From NCBI GenBank assembly GCA_004299545.1, contig SCRB01000990.1:1-6071 (forward strand): a DNA stretch of 6,071 bases. The letters run 5' to 3'. The position numbers and the translations under genes are program-made. Numbering within the stretch: the stretch's first letter is position 1; every line of letters begins with the position of its first letter. This stretch comes from Rhizobiaceae bacterium. Its GTDB lineage: Bacteria; Pseudomonadota; Alphaproteobacteria; Rhizobiales; Rhizobiaceae. Shown one piece after another: positions 5,783 to 6,071 of the stretch. The notes beneath the pieces were generated by a model. That model saw only the letters and a list, made by a program, of their open reading frames with translations, did not search any database and was not told the DNA's origin.

Positions 5783-6071
5783 CTACGGCCCGTACGCGAC
5801 GCTAGGTTTCGTTGCAGTAGGCGAGACCACGAACCAGTCCCACATGCCTCCCGCGGCATGGCCCGGAACTCCGCACATCATCCAGAAGCGACCCGGTGCC
5901 GATGCCGTGAACGCAAACGTATCGCTCTGATTCGAAGCTAGCCCACCGATCAAGTCTGCCGTTGTGGCGCCTGCAAAAATCGGAGGCTGGATGCCTTGCA
6001 TCGGTGGGGTTTGCTGAGCGGAGATGATCTCTAAGCTGTGCGGCAACGAGTCCTGGTTGACTGCCGTCATC
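5783..6071 (-). CDS. Sulfocyanin/plastocyanin-like type I copper protein, C-terminal part (cut by window edge)
   Basis: About 95 residues are visible; the N-terminus lies beyond the window. The ATG at 6070-6068 is probably internal, because it falls at the start of a cupredoxin strand (TAVNQDSLPHSLEII). Four residues fit the type I copper site, numbered from that Met: H11 in LPHS, then C66, H71 and M76 in MMCGVPGHAAGGMWDW. The Cys-x4-His-x4-Met spacing and the VPGHA..GMW wording resemble sulfocyanins and related blue-copper electron carriers, which act outside the cytoplasmic membrane, often near terminal oxidases. The segment between strands (about 19-48) is proline- and glutamine-rich. The gene is convergent with the transporter operon, 43 bp apart, so it is probably a separate unit. 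The cupredoxin fold is well supported; sulfocyanin as the subfamily is likely but not certain. Confidence 0.82.
   Translation of the reverse strand, partial: MTAVNQDSLPHSLEIISAQQTPPMQGIQPPIFAGATTADLIGGLASNQSDTFAFTASAPGRFWMMCGVPGHAAGGMWDWFVVSPTATKPSVAYGP

Noticed and set aside
5740..5794. Possible bidirectional terminator between the convergent genes, including the dyad TACGG-C-CCGTA at 5784-5794
   Set aside because: The dyad has a one-base loop, cannot form a proper hairpin, and has no T-run on either side. Nothing else in the 43-bp gap pairs convincingly.
5459..5941. 160-codon plus-strand open frame running past the ATPase end into the copper-protein gene
   Set aside because: It is out of frame with the ATPase TOBE-type region, antisense to the cupredoxin gene, and its translation resembles no family.

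Overview
The window reads as chromosomal DNA from a GC-rich bacterium (about 60% GC by eye, not computed). It was probably assembled from an environmental sample. No ribosomal or marker gene is present, so taxonomy stays open. The mix of a Tat-exported binding protein, TTG/GTG starts and a sulfocyanin-like cupredoxin would suit a soil lineage such as Eremiobacterota/WPS-2 or a relative, but this is a weak guess.

Layout. Positions 1-226 form a large perfect inverted repeat: two 86-bp arms (1-86 and 141-226) around a 54-bp loop. The left arm is a mirror copy of the 3' end of the neighbouring regulator gene and begins at the first base of the window. This most likely marks a fold-back at a contig end, though a real inverted duplication is possible. 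On the minus strand (121-837) lies a GntR/FCD-family transcriptional regulator. A 99-bp divergent intergenic region (838-936) follows. It holds a good sigma70-type promoter for the plus strand, overlapped by three tandem heptamers that look like an operator.

From 937 to 5739 four plus-strand genes form one tight operon: a Tat-exported periplasmic solute-binding protein, a double-domain fused ABC permease, an enoyl-CoA hydratase/isomerase, and an ABC ATPase with a TOBE-type C-terminus. Spacings are 13 bp, a 1-nt stop/start overlap, and 0 bp (TAATTG). At the right edge, convergent on the minus strand, is the C-terminal part of a type I copper protein of the sulfocyanin/plastocyanin kind, cut by the window end.

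How it may work together. The transporter parts have the architecture of the Fe(III)/putrescine/2-aminoethylphosphonate group of importers. The crotonase gene lies between permease and ATPase, and a GntR/FCD regulator (a family that often senses carboxylates) is divergent. I infer uptake of a small organic acid that is degraded as its CoA thioester, repressed by the regulator until the substrate or a metabolite appears. The substrate cannot be read from the sequence. The system is a plausible but modest novelty: a regulated 'import plus CoA-pathway enzyme' cassette rather than an obviously new class of biology.
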